The notes beneath the pieces were generated by a model that worked only from the letters and a program-made list of their open reading frames with translations, ran no database searches and was not told the DNA's origin. The translations under genes were made by a program, and so were the position numbers. A DNA stretch of 64,000 nucleotides from Drosophila pseudoobscura (Eukaryota > Arthropoda > Insecta > Diptera > Drosophilidae). This document shows positions 43,946-54,865 of this stretch, piece by piece. Every line of letters starts with the position of its first letter. The stretch's first letter is position 1. The stretch lies in NCBI RefSeq assembly GCF_009870125.1, contig NC_046681.1:20783001-20847000 (forward strand), read 5' to 3'.

Positions 43946-45658
43946 TCAGAATAACTTATCTTTAGGCTTTTTCTTCGGGGCTTTTGTCCGATAACAATGA
44001 CCACGCACAACTCCTAAAACGTTGTGAAATACATATCGGAATGCCAGGCGTAGTATTAACAGCGTAACCAATCCAAACAGCACGAGTGTTCCGTACACAT
44101 CCAGATTGTGGCGGGCAACGATATCCATGTGGAGACGGGGACTCTGCAGGTGATATGCGCCCTGGTGGCGGAGTACATACTCTGTCCAGTAGACAACCGA
44201 CTGGCGGGCGGTCAGCGGACGATCGCGATATAGAGCCGAGAATCTGCCCACACTCGCCGCGTAAGAGGGATTCTGCAAGAGCTCACGAATGGTCTCCTCC
44301 AGAACATCCTCTGTGAGAGTCAGGATATCTAGATGGAGTCCAAATCCTGATTTTGCCATAAGTTCTGCATTTCCCGGCTGATCGCCGAATATCGGGAATG
44401 CTAGCATAGGAACTCCATGGTACTGGGCCTCGGCTATCCCACCCTTACCCGCATGGGTGATGAAGAGTCGCGTCTTTGGATGCGCCAGGATGTCGTCCTG
44501 GGGAAGCCATTTACTAAAGTATATATTTGATGCATTTCCTGGGGTATTCTCCATGTCCTCCCACTTCCAGACCACCCGCTGAGGAAGCTTGGAAAGCACA
44601 TTGTACAAAACCTCTACGATTTGAGGACGAATATCAGTGAATCTGGCATTGGTCCCGAGACTAAAGAGTATGGCTCCCTCAGTGGAGTTATCGAGGAACT
44701 CAGCCAGATCCTTAGGTAGAGGATCAGGCTTCTCTTTCACCTGTATGCCACCAATTTCAATGGATTGCGGGACTGTGGGACGGATGGGTCCCTCGCTGGG
44801 GCCATGATAGTTGTAGAACAGCAGGGATATGCGACGCTTCATCTCGTAGTACGAAGGAAACTCCGGATCTGAATCATTGCCAAAAGCTCCACTGCGAAAT
44901 GACACAACATTTAATGGTTGAAGGCTACCCGTTTTTGGATCAATCAATTGTAATACTCACTTGTAATAATCATTCATCTTCTGCCTCATAAAAACATCTA
45001 CAATTTTCAGGAAAGAATGCTTAAAGAAGTTGACGAAACGCATGCCAAAGCCCATGGTGAGCTGCCCCGGTTCGAGGGCTACGTTCAGACTGGGAACATA
45101 GGCCGGATCATCGATATTTCCCACCTGCGAATCCATAAAGGGCATAGGTATTCCCACCCAGGATAAGATCACCGGACAGCGGAGTTTAGCTGCAAAGCCC
45201 AGTTGGAAATCGTTGAGCATCAGACCCAAAATTACCAGATCATACTTGGTCTGGGGATTCTCGTAGATGGCCTTTACTTTAGGATGCTGAGTCCACTCGT
45301 ATTGTCCATCGAGTATGGGACTGGACCGCACAACTAGCTTGGCCAGAAAGCTCCAAGAGGATTTCTGCTGGCTGGACATTTGAGCCATGTACTCCTTAGT
45401 GATCCTCTCCCGTTCGGGCGTAGGTAGCGCCACAATCACCGTTATGTTCTCATGAGGCTGAAACTTGGGCTTCATCTGGGTCAGCACTGTGATGTTGTGA
45501 CCCCGATCTGCCAGAGTCTTAGCCACAGCCATGTTTACGATCACATGAGAGGGACTGTGACTGTTGAATACTCCCAGGATATTGGCCCCTTCGATGATAG
45601 CAGGCTGTATTCCCAGCATGAGAACCACTAGCAAACAAGCCGGAAGGAATTTTTTCAT
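43946..45658 (-). CDS. UDP-glycosyltransferase, Ugt36B-type, copy 2
   Basis: Two exons, 44961-45658 and 43946-44891, join at a phase-2 intron in the same place as in copy 1, giving 547 residues. Signal peptide with core LLVVLMLGI, acceptor domain start ILGVFNSHSPSH, UDP-sugar signature from FITHAGKGG to PIFGDQPGNA, membrane span VLFGLVTLLILRLAF and tail ending KDKLF (KxKxx type). It has its own TATA/Initiator promoter. Minus-strand AATAAA lies at plus 43770-43775. Divergence from its neighbours, mainly in the acceptor-binding half, suggests different aglycone preference, as is usual in tandem UGT clusters. Confidence 0.9.
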
Positions 45659-45695
45659 TATTAGAATACTTTTGCTCGATCCCGCAATACATGAC

Positions 45696-45729
45696 TGAGC
45701 GACGAGCCCCTAGCGGACGAGTTTTTATA
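45696..45729 (-). promoter_or_regulatory. Core promoter of UGT copy 2
   Basis: TATAAAAA (plus 45722-45729) and perfect TCAGTC Initiator (plus 45693-45698) spaced 33 bp. Confidence 0.75.
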
Positions 45730-45799
45730 GATTTGTCTCTCAAAGAAGTATAAATATTTGGAATTGATATGACTGGAAAACGTTTTTGCTGCACCGCAG

Positions 45800-46189
45800 T
45801 GACTGGGAATCCATTCGTTGTGCTTGTATTGTAGAAAACATTAATTTAACTTATCAGCAACCATAGGTCCCGACAACCGATCGCGTATCAGGCGCTTGAG
45901 TACTGTTTAAATGCTTTTTAATAATGAAACGGCAGATTTCAGCCGGCAAAACAATAATCTAGACAGATATGAGATAATAATAATGACCTCCGATTGAGAA
46001 AACATTGTTTGTTGCCTGGGAGGTTTGGTTTTTAAAAACAGCTTTATCAATCTTAATATAAGTATTCGAAATTATTGATAGCCCTATTACCACATACAAA
46101 TTTCTTATTGCGATATATGTGACCCAATTACGACTTGACTACTGAACATTTTTTCGACAAAACCATACCGACCATTTTCATATTTAAGT
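45800..46189. other. Spacer between UGT copies 2 and 3
   Basis: AT-rich, GATA-like motifs near 45965-45985. No gene seen. Confidence 0.5.
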
Positions 46190-46275
46190 TTTATTTGATT
46201 AAGAAAATAAAGCTAGAAATGAGTTCTTACTTTGGTTGTATTACTTAATTTTTATATATTTCTTATTAAGATATT

Positions 46276-47862
46276 TCACAGCTTTTTCTGTTTCTTTGAA
46301 GTTTTTGGACTACTCTTCGCCTTGCCCAGCAGTTTTTTCCAGGCAAAACGAACCGTTAACCGAATTAGGACCACAATTATAACAAGAACCGATATCAGCA
46401 AAGCATACAGATCGAGATTGAATAGCTCGATGAAGCTCATGTGCACGACCGGGCTCTGCAGGTGCGGTGCTCCTCGGTGCCGCAGGACGTAGTCAGTCCA
46501 GTAGACAACCGTTTCCCTGGCGGTCATTGGACGGTCTCTGTACATCGAGGAGAACTTGCTAATGGTCTGGCGATATTTATCATTCTCCAGAACCTCATTG
46601 AGGGCTGTCCTAAAGCTTTCTTCAGTAATGCTCAGAAGATCGAGGGCCAGACCATAGCCGGAGCGCTCCATCTGAACGGCATTACCCAGTTGATCCCCAA
46701 ATATGGGCAAGGCCACCATGGGAACGCCATGATACTGCGCCTCGGTGATGCCTCCCTTGCCGGCATGGGTGATGAAGAGTTTTGTGTTGGGATGGGCCAA
46801 AATATCGTCCTGCGGCAGCCAGTTCTTGTACAGTATGTTAGTGGCATTGCCGGGAGTTTTTTCCAAATCCTCCCACTTCCAAATCACATTACGATTGATT
46901 TCCGACAAGACCTTGTAGATGATTTGGATCAGTTCCGGTTTTACGGCAGTACTCTTGATGTTCGAGCCCAGAGAGAGGAGAATGGCTCCCTCCGGAGACT
47001 GTTGCAGGAACTGATCAATATCCTTGGGTAGAGGATCCGCCGTATCCTTAACCTGTATGCCGCCGATTTCAACGATGGCAGGAACAAGCGGCCTGATGGG
47101 ACCCTCACTGATCAGATGAGAATTGACAAATGCCAGGGAGATATTTTTCCTCATCTCTTCCAGGCTACGCAGTCCCTTCTCCCCCCCAAAGTTGTTATTA
47201 AAATGACGTGTCACTCGGCTATCCAGCTTATGGCTCATGTAAGTGATGAACAGATACTTGGCCAAGTTTTCGGCCCTCTTCAGCAGACTCATGGGCTGCT
47301 CGGCAAATGTTGCCATGTTGGGCACATAGGATACCTCTGTAGGATTACCAGTAAAGACGTCTATGATAGGGATGGGCGCATTCATCCAGTCTATGATCAC
47401 GGGCACTTGCAGTTTGGCAGCCACCCCCAACTGAAAATCGTTGATAAAATATCCCAATATCATCAGATCGAACTTCGTCTCGTAGATGCGCTGGAACCGT
47501 GGGTCCGATAGCAGATCTGCCTGGGCGTCGATCATCACATTCATGTCGTTCATCAGGCGATTCAGAGTGCTCACAATGGAGTTCTTCTGACCCGCCATTG
47601 TGGCCAATTGGGCTTCCAGTACTCGCTCCTGCTCCTCCTTTACCGGCACCACTATCAGGTGGATATTCTTGTGCATCACTTTGGGCTTCTGCATGGAAAC
47701 CACTGTGACATTATGACCCGCCTCGGCCAGTGCCTTGACCACAGACATGTGCACTATTAAATGGGACGGACTGTGACTGCTGAACAGTCCCAAAATGTTC
47801 GCTCCGCGAGCGCACACCGCTAACGTTGCTAGCAATAAAAATATGGAGCGGACTGCTAACAT
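46276..47862 (-). CDS. UDP-glycosyltransferase, Ugt36B-type, copy 3 (intronless)
   Basis: A single continuous frame of 528 residues with no intron, unlike the two neighbours. Signal peptide with core IFLLLATLAVCA, acceptor domain start ILGLFSSHSPSH, UDP-sugar signature from FITHAGKGG to PIFGDQLGNA (Leu where the neighbours have Pro), membrane span LYALLISVLVIIVVLI and tail ending KQKKL (KxKxx type). All core elements are present, so it is a functional gene rather than a processed pseudogene. It has its own TATA-like promoter and AATAAA (plus 46190-46195). Confidence 0.9.
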   Translation of the reverse strand: MLAVRSIFLLLATLAVCARGANILGLFSSHSPSHLIVHMSVVKALAEAGHNVTVVSMQKPKVMHKNIHLIVVPVKEEQERVLEAQLATMAGQKNSIVSTLNRLMNDMNVMIDAQADLLSDPRFQRIYETKFDLMILGYFINDFQLGVAAKLQVPVIIDWMNAPIPIIDVFTGNPTEVSYVPNMATFAEQPMSLLKRAENLAKYLFITYMSHKLDSRVTRHFNNNFGGEKGLRSLEEMRKNISLAFVNSHLISEGPIRPLVPAIVEIGGIQVKDTADPLPKDIDQFLQQSPEGAILLSLGSNIKSTAVKPELIQIIYKVLSEINRNVIWKWEDLEKTPGNATNILYKNWLPQDDILAHPNTKLFITHAGKGGITEAQYHGVPMVALPIFGDQLGNAVQMERSGYGLALDLLSITEESFRTALNEVLENDKYRQTISKFSSMYRDRPMTARETVVYWTDYVLRHRGAPHLQSPVVHMSFIELFNLDLYALLISVLVIIVVLIRLTVRFAWKKLLGKAKSSPKTSKKQKKL

Positions 47863-47893
47863 TTTCCCGTCTGGTCAACGTATAATCGAATAC

Positions 47894-47929
47894 TGTTGGA
47901 ACCGAGGCACACGACAAGCTATTTATTTA
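47894..47929 (-). promoter_or_regulatory. Probable core promoter of UGT copy 3
   Basis: TAAATAAAT on the minus strand near 47921-47929 and ACAGTA Initiator-like sequence with A at 47894, about 35 bp apart. Confidence 0.45.
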
Positions 47930-49253
47930 TCAAAACAGACCAGACCCGACCCCTGAGAACCAAATTTGTAGCATTTTAAGTTGCCTCTCTTTGCCTTAAA
48001 TTTAATTCTCTTATCTACCTACGTGCTCCAGGCATAGGTAACCGTCTACTTTAACTGAAATAGAATGTTGTGAAATGGATTCAAAGGGTATTGAAGTATT
48101 TTCGAATGATTATCCTTTTTGAAATAATTTTAGCATTTTGCCTAAAGATTAATGTAGCACAAACTAAAGTACCTATCATGTAATTGATACCAACAATGCA
48201 TAATAATATACACACAAACAAAACAAAATGATTGGCCCATGTTTTGTTGGACGGGCAAGCATAATTCTAGTACTTCTTTCACAACACTGGGTCTAAAAAG
48301 TAAAATGGTAAATCTCTCACTTATCTTTAGTACCTTTATTTATTAGATTGCTCCACATTTATGGCTTATCATTTCGAATACCAACATTTTAGTTTTATGT
48401 AACATACAGTACCGGACTTATGTGTTTTTTTTTGTGTGCTTTTTTTAATCATAATTAGGATTGTAAATGACTTATGTGTTGGTACAGCAACACTTTTCCA
48501 TCGCTATTTTCAGGAGAAGAATAATATTATCCGATAAATTAATATATTTTCCTTAAGATTGGCTCATTCTAAAAAGCGTTACTTTAATGCATTCTATTCA
48601 AAAGTTTTTAAAAGTCTAAAATAATGCGAACAAAAGTTTTGGCACCCTTAATATTTAGCACTTTTAACGTTTAGCTATGTTCTTGTAATTTGTCCATATG
48701 GTATTTTTTTTGGACAAGGATTCACAATTAATTCTAACTAACTATAGTTAAAACTAACTAATTAGTTATATAGTCTCATCCAAAATAAATAATAAATACA
48801 ACACGATTCAAAGGAATGTTTGGAAGCTTCAAACCTGATAAAATGAGACATAAACAAAAATAACGATAACACAACGAATGCTACCATACTCGTACATAAA
48901 CAAACCAGAAGTGGATAGAGCTTTTATTAAATATAAACAGAATGATAATGAGAGAATGAAAGCTTTTTACCAATTAATCACTGTTTCCCTGAGGCGATAA
49001 GACCAGAGAAGAGAGAGTTGTGGAGAGCGAGCTTAATACAAGATTTAGATGGTCATGTTTTACACCATCGAACAGATGACAACATATATCTTCAGACTTG
49101 GTTTGCATACATTTCTAAAAATATTTAAAGGCTAATTATATATGTACATATACATATATCCCATTTATCACATTCCAAAGCAGACATCCCCTTCCCTCAT
49201 GAAGAATGTGTATTTCTTTGAAACTGGGTGTTTGAGTCTTAATACCATTCAAC
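47930..49253. other. 1.3 kb AT-rich spacer
   Basis: No gene seen between UGT copy 3 and the 3' end of Cyt-b5-r. Poly-T runs lie near 48425-48450. Confidence 0.55.
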
Positions 49254-49323
49254 TTTATTTACTACCCAACCCTAAATTTTTTTTCATGAGCACCCGGAGA
49301 ACACATCCACGTTCCTCCCCAAA

Positions 49324-50845
49324 CTACATGAACTTTTTACTGCCTGGAGGCATGGGATTAGCCTCCATGCGTAGGAGTTGCTGCGTCTGCCCTTTGATGT
49401 GTCCCCAGTGGTTCATCTCTCTTAACTCTGCGTCAAACTCCTGAATCGTTTGATTCAGCTCCGGATAGAGGTGCTTGAGCACTCCATGGTCCAGCGTGGG
49501 GAAGAGATGGTGAAGCGCATGATCACCGAAGTGGGTGAGGACCAAGAGATCCGACCACTTGACGTCTCGCCGATCGATGACCGTATCCATCTGATAGAGA
49601 CCCCAGTCTCGGTCCGTGCGTTGGGCATCGCCATCGTGCAGTATGCGAGGATCATGATGGGCTGCAGTCAGTCCAATGAACCCAAAGAAAAAGGCTCCTA
49701 CGGCGAGGACGTGCAACCAGTTCCACAGAGCAGCACTCAGACCCACACCAGTGGAGAGATAAAGGAAGAGGGGCAGAGTAAAGGCAATGAGATCATCCCA
49801 GTACATTATGTTCTTCTTAGCCAGTGAGATGACCAAACTACAAATTGATAGAGTAACGTCATGATTACCTACCTAACTTTTCAATTATGACCACCACTCA
49901 CCGTTGCAGGAACGCCATAGAGAAGGAGAGCACATAATAAAGTGGAGAAACCACCACCGATATCCAGCGCTTAATGCGACTGCCATAATGAGGATTGGGA
50001 ACCCAGCACAGGAACGGCTCAAACATCGACAGCTCCAGATCGTGCAGAGAGTTCGGATACACATGATGGGATAGAGCGTGCGAGATCCGCCAGTTCCTGA
50101 AACTCATCAGCGTCAGATTGAAGGTGTACATCCGCCAGTTGTCGCGCTGATGGAAGTAATTGTGCGCGGCATTTGCCAGCCAGCAAAGTGCCAAGCCAGC
50201 TATGGACAGGACGAACAAAGAGTTAAGGACTGTGCCAATCCAGCTAAGCATAAAGACAGAGGCCAGGATACCAGAGTGGAGGTACTAAAAAAAGGGTTAC
50301 AAGAAAGTCAGAAATATAGATTGCAGATCGGTGTATCTTCAAGGAAAAGTAACCTACATCTGTCTTCTTTGTGGGACTGTAATTCATCTTCCTCAGTTTC
50401 TCTCTCACTCTCCGCTTCAGAGTCATGTAGAAACCATTCTGATCGAACGTAAACTTGTAGTTCCTTGGTTGGGCTGCTTCCCGCACTTCGAATTTGCTGA
50501 GCAATTGTCGTGCTCGGTCCTCAATGTGATGCGACTCGAAGGGCTCGGTGATGTCGGTGCCGCGGGTGCACTCGATCCAGTATGCGCCACCCGGATGCCG
50601 CGTGGCAAAGTCACTCAAGTCGTATAGCTTATCGTTAATGCGCCAGAGACCTTCGGCCCCATCGTCCGAATGTTTGCCCTCCAGCCAGCTAAAGTGCAAA
50701 CAAAGTATTAGTTTTCTTCTAGCCCTAAAATTAAATTAAGAACTGCAAACCTCTCCACTGTGGCAGGTTGATGCTGGCGATAGCTGGGATAGTTCTTCGA
50801 AATTCCGGACACCCGCCAGGCCTCCTCCTCCATATTAGGGGTCAT
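49324..50845 (-). CDS. Cyt-b5-r: Cytochrome b5-related protein (b5 domain fused to fatty acid desaturase-like domain)
   Basis: Four exons, 50751-50845, 50358-50688, 49902-50284 and 49324-49837, join in frame for 440 residues. The N-terminal cytochrome b5 domain has the haem-ligand HPGG (in RHPGGAYWI) and a second His in FESHH. The rest is a membrane desaturase domain with three histidine clusters: HNYFHQR, HALSHHVYP and, near the end, HALHHLFP. Hydrophobic spans lie between them. The fusion resembles front-end fatty acid or sphingolipid desaturases; the fly protein is known as Cyt-b5-r and is reported as muscle-expressed, but its substrate is, as far as I know, unproven. It is a neighbour of Mhc, as in D. 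melanogaster. Minus-strand AATAAA lies at plus 49254-49259. Confidence 0.92.
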
Positions 50846-52236
50846 TTTATGGCCAGGAAATTAATAGACCTACGAAAACAAGGGGGTATTTATTAATAAA
50901 CACAAAATGATATACCTAATCGCTTCAGATAATATTGTTATACTCATAGACTCCCAAGTTCAACATACCACTTGCATATAATAGAAACCGGTCGTCAGTC
51001 TTCTATTCAGAGCACCCGACGCAGTCTGTTTTTACGGAGTGCCCACTGAGCTTCTATATGGAGCGCGGCTCGACTTTTGTCTCGCGATTATCAACGATCA
51101 ATTAAAAGCCCAATGCAGAGAGCGGCACTAATCAAGAGCTTTTGGTTAAAGTGCCTCTCTTCCGCTCTCTTAATTCCAATCGAGAGTCCAATGGAATTGG
51201 AATGATATGGAAATGGTGGAATGATGTTGGGTGATGGAATGCCTGACCCAGCGTGGAGACTTCGATACTTAAAAATTTGTTTGGCCTGTGGATGGGTCAT
51301 GATATTGCTTTCGAAGAAAGCTCTTGAATTTTTAATACAATTTTGTATCATAGAACACCGAAATGAAACATTTTTTGCTAAATGTTTTTATTTCTTGCAA
51401 TTTAATTACTTTCCCTAAGTATCATACCATATCATGTCATGACCATACGACTTGACGTTGATCTTTGTAACTCTGCCCGTCTACGAAAAAGATCAGGCAA
51501 TTAAATTCCATGTGATGTTTTCGGTTGTTGAGTCTGAGCAAAAACTTATTTTTTTCCTTATTACCTACAGATACAAACAAAAACAGCTTCAAGTCGCAGT
51601 TACGGGACACACAGAGAAACAAGCACAAGATCAAGAAGCAATTTTGAATAATAACGGAATCTTTTCATACTTTTGCATCATATAAAATTCTGAACCGGAC
51701 TACCCCCAACTATCTCTTCATTCATAGCATTCGGCTAGACTCTGGCCAGCCAAGCGAAGCCTCTCCTATTACTTTCCCCTATCAGATGCTATTTTATTAA
51801 ACACCAAATGGTCTGACCCATTATCTCGCAGACAGACCTGTGTTGATATTCGCTTGTGGTATTTCGGGCCCCCACTCCATTGGACGCGGCCCCTTAGACA
51901 AGCCCACGCTATGTTTTCATCGCCACGTGAACCCCAAGATTATATGTATTATCAGTATATACAGGTGAAATTCCATAAGTCGAACCACTATTATTCAACG
52001 AAAACGTTCCACTTATGGAGACTTCGAATTACAGAGTAAGACGTAGTGTGCCCGCTAACGGTGTTGCTACTCAGCTCAAGTCACAAAAGTTCTTGTTACG
52101 GAAGTTCAACTGTAATAGTAAAAAGACGTTTAGAGGGGACGGCTCTCGGCTGTCCGTCCCCCTGCTGATAACACTGACCTTATCAATATGGAAATGTTTT
52201 GAAATGTATGTGTGTAATTCTAAATCGATTCTGGTT
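50846..52236. other. Divergent spacer between the two cytochrome b5-related genes
   Basis: 1.4 kb between start codons facing away from each other; shared regulatory DNA is possible. No gene seen. Confidence 0.5.
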
Positions 52237-52243
52237 TATATAA
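52237..52243 (+). promoter_or_regulatory. TATA box of the plus-strand Cyt-b5-r paralogue
   Basis: TATATAA about 140 bp before the start codon. No perfect Initiator at the ideal distance. Confidence 0.4.
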
Positions 52244-52380
52244 CCTGTCTAGATTGTTGATACGCATAAAATCTTCGAGCGAATGGCGATTCCATTCAGT
52301 TTATTGCGCGGAGCGCACTCGTACAGTTGCTCAGCCGGAGCCTAGGATTGTCAGAGGACCCCATAAAAGGACTCTCCATC

Positions 52381-53823
52381 ATGGTGATTGAGGAGTGGAA
52401 GAAGAGTGGCATTGCCACCAAGTTCCCAACATACCGAAATTCCGCTTTGGTCACTACACACAGTTGGCAGAAGGGGAAGCGCGAGGACGATCAGGCGGAA
52501 GGACTATGGCGCATAAACGATGGCATCTACGACTTTACGGAGTTCATTGACAAGCATCCTGGCGGTTCCTTTTGGATACGCGAGACGAAGGGCACCGATA
52601 TTACGGAGGCCTTTGAGGCGCACCATCTGACCACGGCTCCCGAGAAGATGATCGCCAAGTACTGGGTGAGAGATGCTGCGGAGCCTAGGATCTACACATT
52701 GACCCTTGATGAGGGTGGGTTCTACAAGACCCTCAAGGAGCGAGTGCGTAAGGAGCTGAAAACCATCGACAAGACACCAAAGCGCAAGAGTGATGTGAGT
52801 TAAAAGTTTAGGCCATCAGTGAGCCATCTGACAATACTAAAATCTCTCAAAATTTAGTTAATCCACTTCGGCGTGCTAGTGTCCTTGTTCCTGTTTGCGA
52901 TCATCAGTGCCAAGTACAAGAGTTTGGTGGCTTTGATCCTGGCGGGTGTAGCGCTCTGCTGGACCGTGATAGTATCGCACAACTACTTCCATCGTCGCGA
53001 CAATTGGCAGATGTACGCCTTCAACCTGGGCCTGATGAACTTCGCTTCCTGGCGCGTCTCACATGCCATGTCCCACCACATCTATCCCAATTCGTATATG
53101 GACCTGGAGCTGTCCATGTTCGAGCCACTGCTCTGCTGGATTCCCAATCCACAACTCAAGAGCAAGGCCATGCGTTACGTGTCCTGGGTGACGGAGCCGG
53201 TGGCCTATGCCCTGGCATTTTTCATACAGATTGGCACTCGGTAAGCGAATGATTAGCGCTATCACTTCAATCAGCAATCTTTAGATGATTGATATTTCAG
53301 AATTTTCTACTCGTTCCGCCACACAAATATCATGTACTGGCACGATCTGCTGGCGCTTAGCATACCCCTTTCCATCTACCTGGGCACGGGCGGTACTGTG
53401 GGCCTGCTTTCCTGTCTGCGCACATGGTTGGCAATGACGTCGATAGCTAGCTTCAGCTTCTGCCTTATCGGACTGAATGCGGCGCATCATGATCCGGAAA
53501 TCTATCATGAGGGAGATACGAATCGAGAGGATCGCGACTGGGGCCTATTCCAGGTGGACACGATCATCGATCGCGGTGATCTCAAGGGGTCGCAGTTCTT
53601 GGTCCTCACCCACTTCGGCGATCACGTGCTTCACCATCTTTTCCCTACCCTCGATCATGGTCTCCTGCCAGCCCTCTATCCGGTGCTCCTCCAAACTCTC
53701 GACGAGTTTAAGGGTCACCTGCGCGAGTGCAATCACATTGAGCACATGATTGGACAGCACAAACAGCTCTTGCGCATCGAGCCCAATCCTAAGCCACCCG
53801 GTGCGGGAAAGAAAGAAATTTAG
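52381..53823 (+). CDS. Cytochrome b5-related desaturase-like protein, paralogue of Cyt-b5-r
   Basis: Three exons, 52381-52794, 52858-53240 and 53301-53823, join in frame for 439 residues. It aligns nearly end to end with Cyt-b5-r: b5 domain with KHPGGSFWI and FEAHH, then histidine clusters HNYFHRR, HAMSHHIYP and HVLHHLFP. Two introns are in the same positions and phases as in Cyt-b5-r, and exon 2 has exactly the same length (383 nt). The first Cyt-b5-r intron is absent here. The start at 52381 was chosen as the first ATG, because the frame further upstream has no ATG. AATAAA lies at 53908-53913. Both enzymes presumably use their own b5 domain as electron donor. D. melanogaster has a related gene (CG17928, from memory) that may be the orthologue. 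Confidence 0.9.
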
Positions 53824-53913
53824 ATGATATTTTATCCATCAATATCTTTAGATATGTACATATGAGATTGCAGTCATAGACTGTAAATTGTACAGTCATT
53901 GTAAATCAATAAA

Positions 53914-54865
53914 TCAATCAATTTTAGGAATATATTTTAGAAAATCTTTTACTGTGTATATTCGTCCTTTTTCAATGAATATGTATGCATAATTATAATA
54001 ACGTAGAATGTATATATCTTGGGTGGAAAAATGACGTCCCTCCTTGGACGCCAAAGGCTCCTTTCTATAGTCGAATCGATCGAGTGTCGAGGATCATGTG
54101 TCTTCTCAAAAGCAGTCCTGCATTTATTCCCTTGACCCTCTCTATTCGCAAAACATTTCTCAAGTGAGAAGGAGACAAATTAAAGTCAAACAAATTTTTT
54201 AAATTGATTTACATTTATTTTGTTCCTTTTTTGTATACTTTTCATTAAGTGTCGAGTGATGATCTTTTCTCATTATCATTTTATGATAAAAATAAAAAAT
54301 TAAACATAAACATAAGCGCAGTGTATAGCAATTATGTGTATACGGTCAGTCTGTCTAGTCCGTATAACAAATATTGAGAATAGAATACATATTGAACAAT
54401 ATTCGAACAGCGAGCGACATTTCCTGGCGGACACTCCTGCGGGGCCTTTGACGCTTTGACGGGGCTATCGTTTCAAGATCTTTCTCATGATGATGGTTGG
54501 TTGAATGCATTTCGAAAGTTGTATAAAAATATATAAATACAAATACAAATACAGGTCTCGCCAGCAGTGTCCCGGAGCAAATGTCGCGCTTACACAATAG
54601 CCTGATATACCCAGTGATGCTACACAATGGACTTATGTCTGTTATCGATCGTAATCGATTGTTCTTTTTCTTTTGATTTTTGTTGATGTTGTTGTTATTG
54701 GGTTTTTGCCTAAGTGCATTTGGTTGTTGTTTACCTCCCGTCGTTTTCGATATATATTTTGTTATAGTTTTATTATTTTGTTTTTAAATTAAGAAATTAA
54801 ATTAAAATCATAAACATAATCATTATGAAATATCATTTAAAATAAATTAAAAAATGAAATGGCAT
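53914..54865. other. Mhc exon 19 3' UTR and spacer
   Basis: Minus-strand AATAAA motifs occur at plus 54768-54773 and near 54213, consistent with known multiple polyadenylation of Mhc. No additional gene. Confidence 0.5.
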
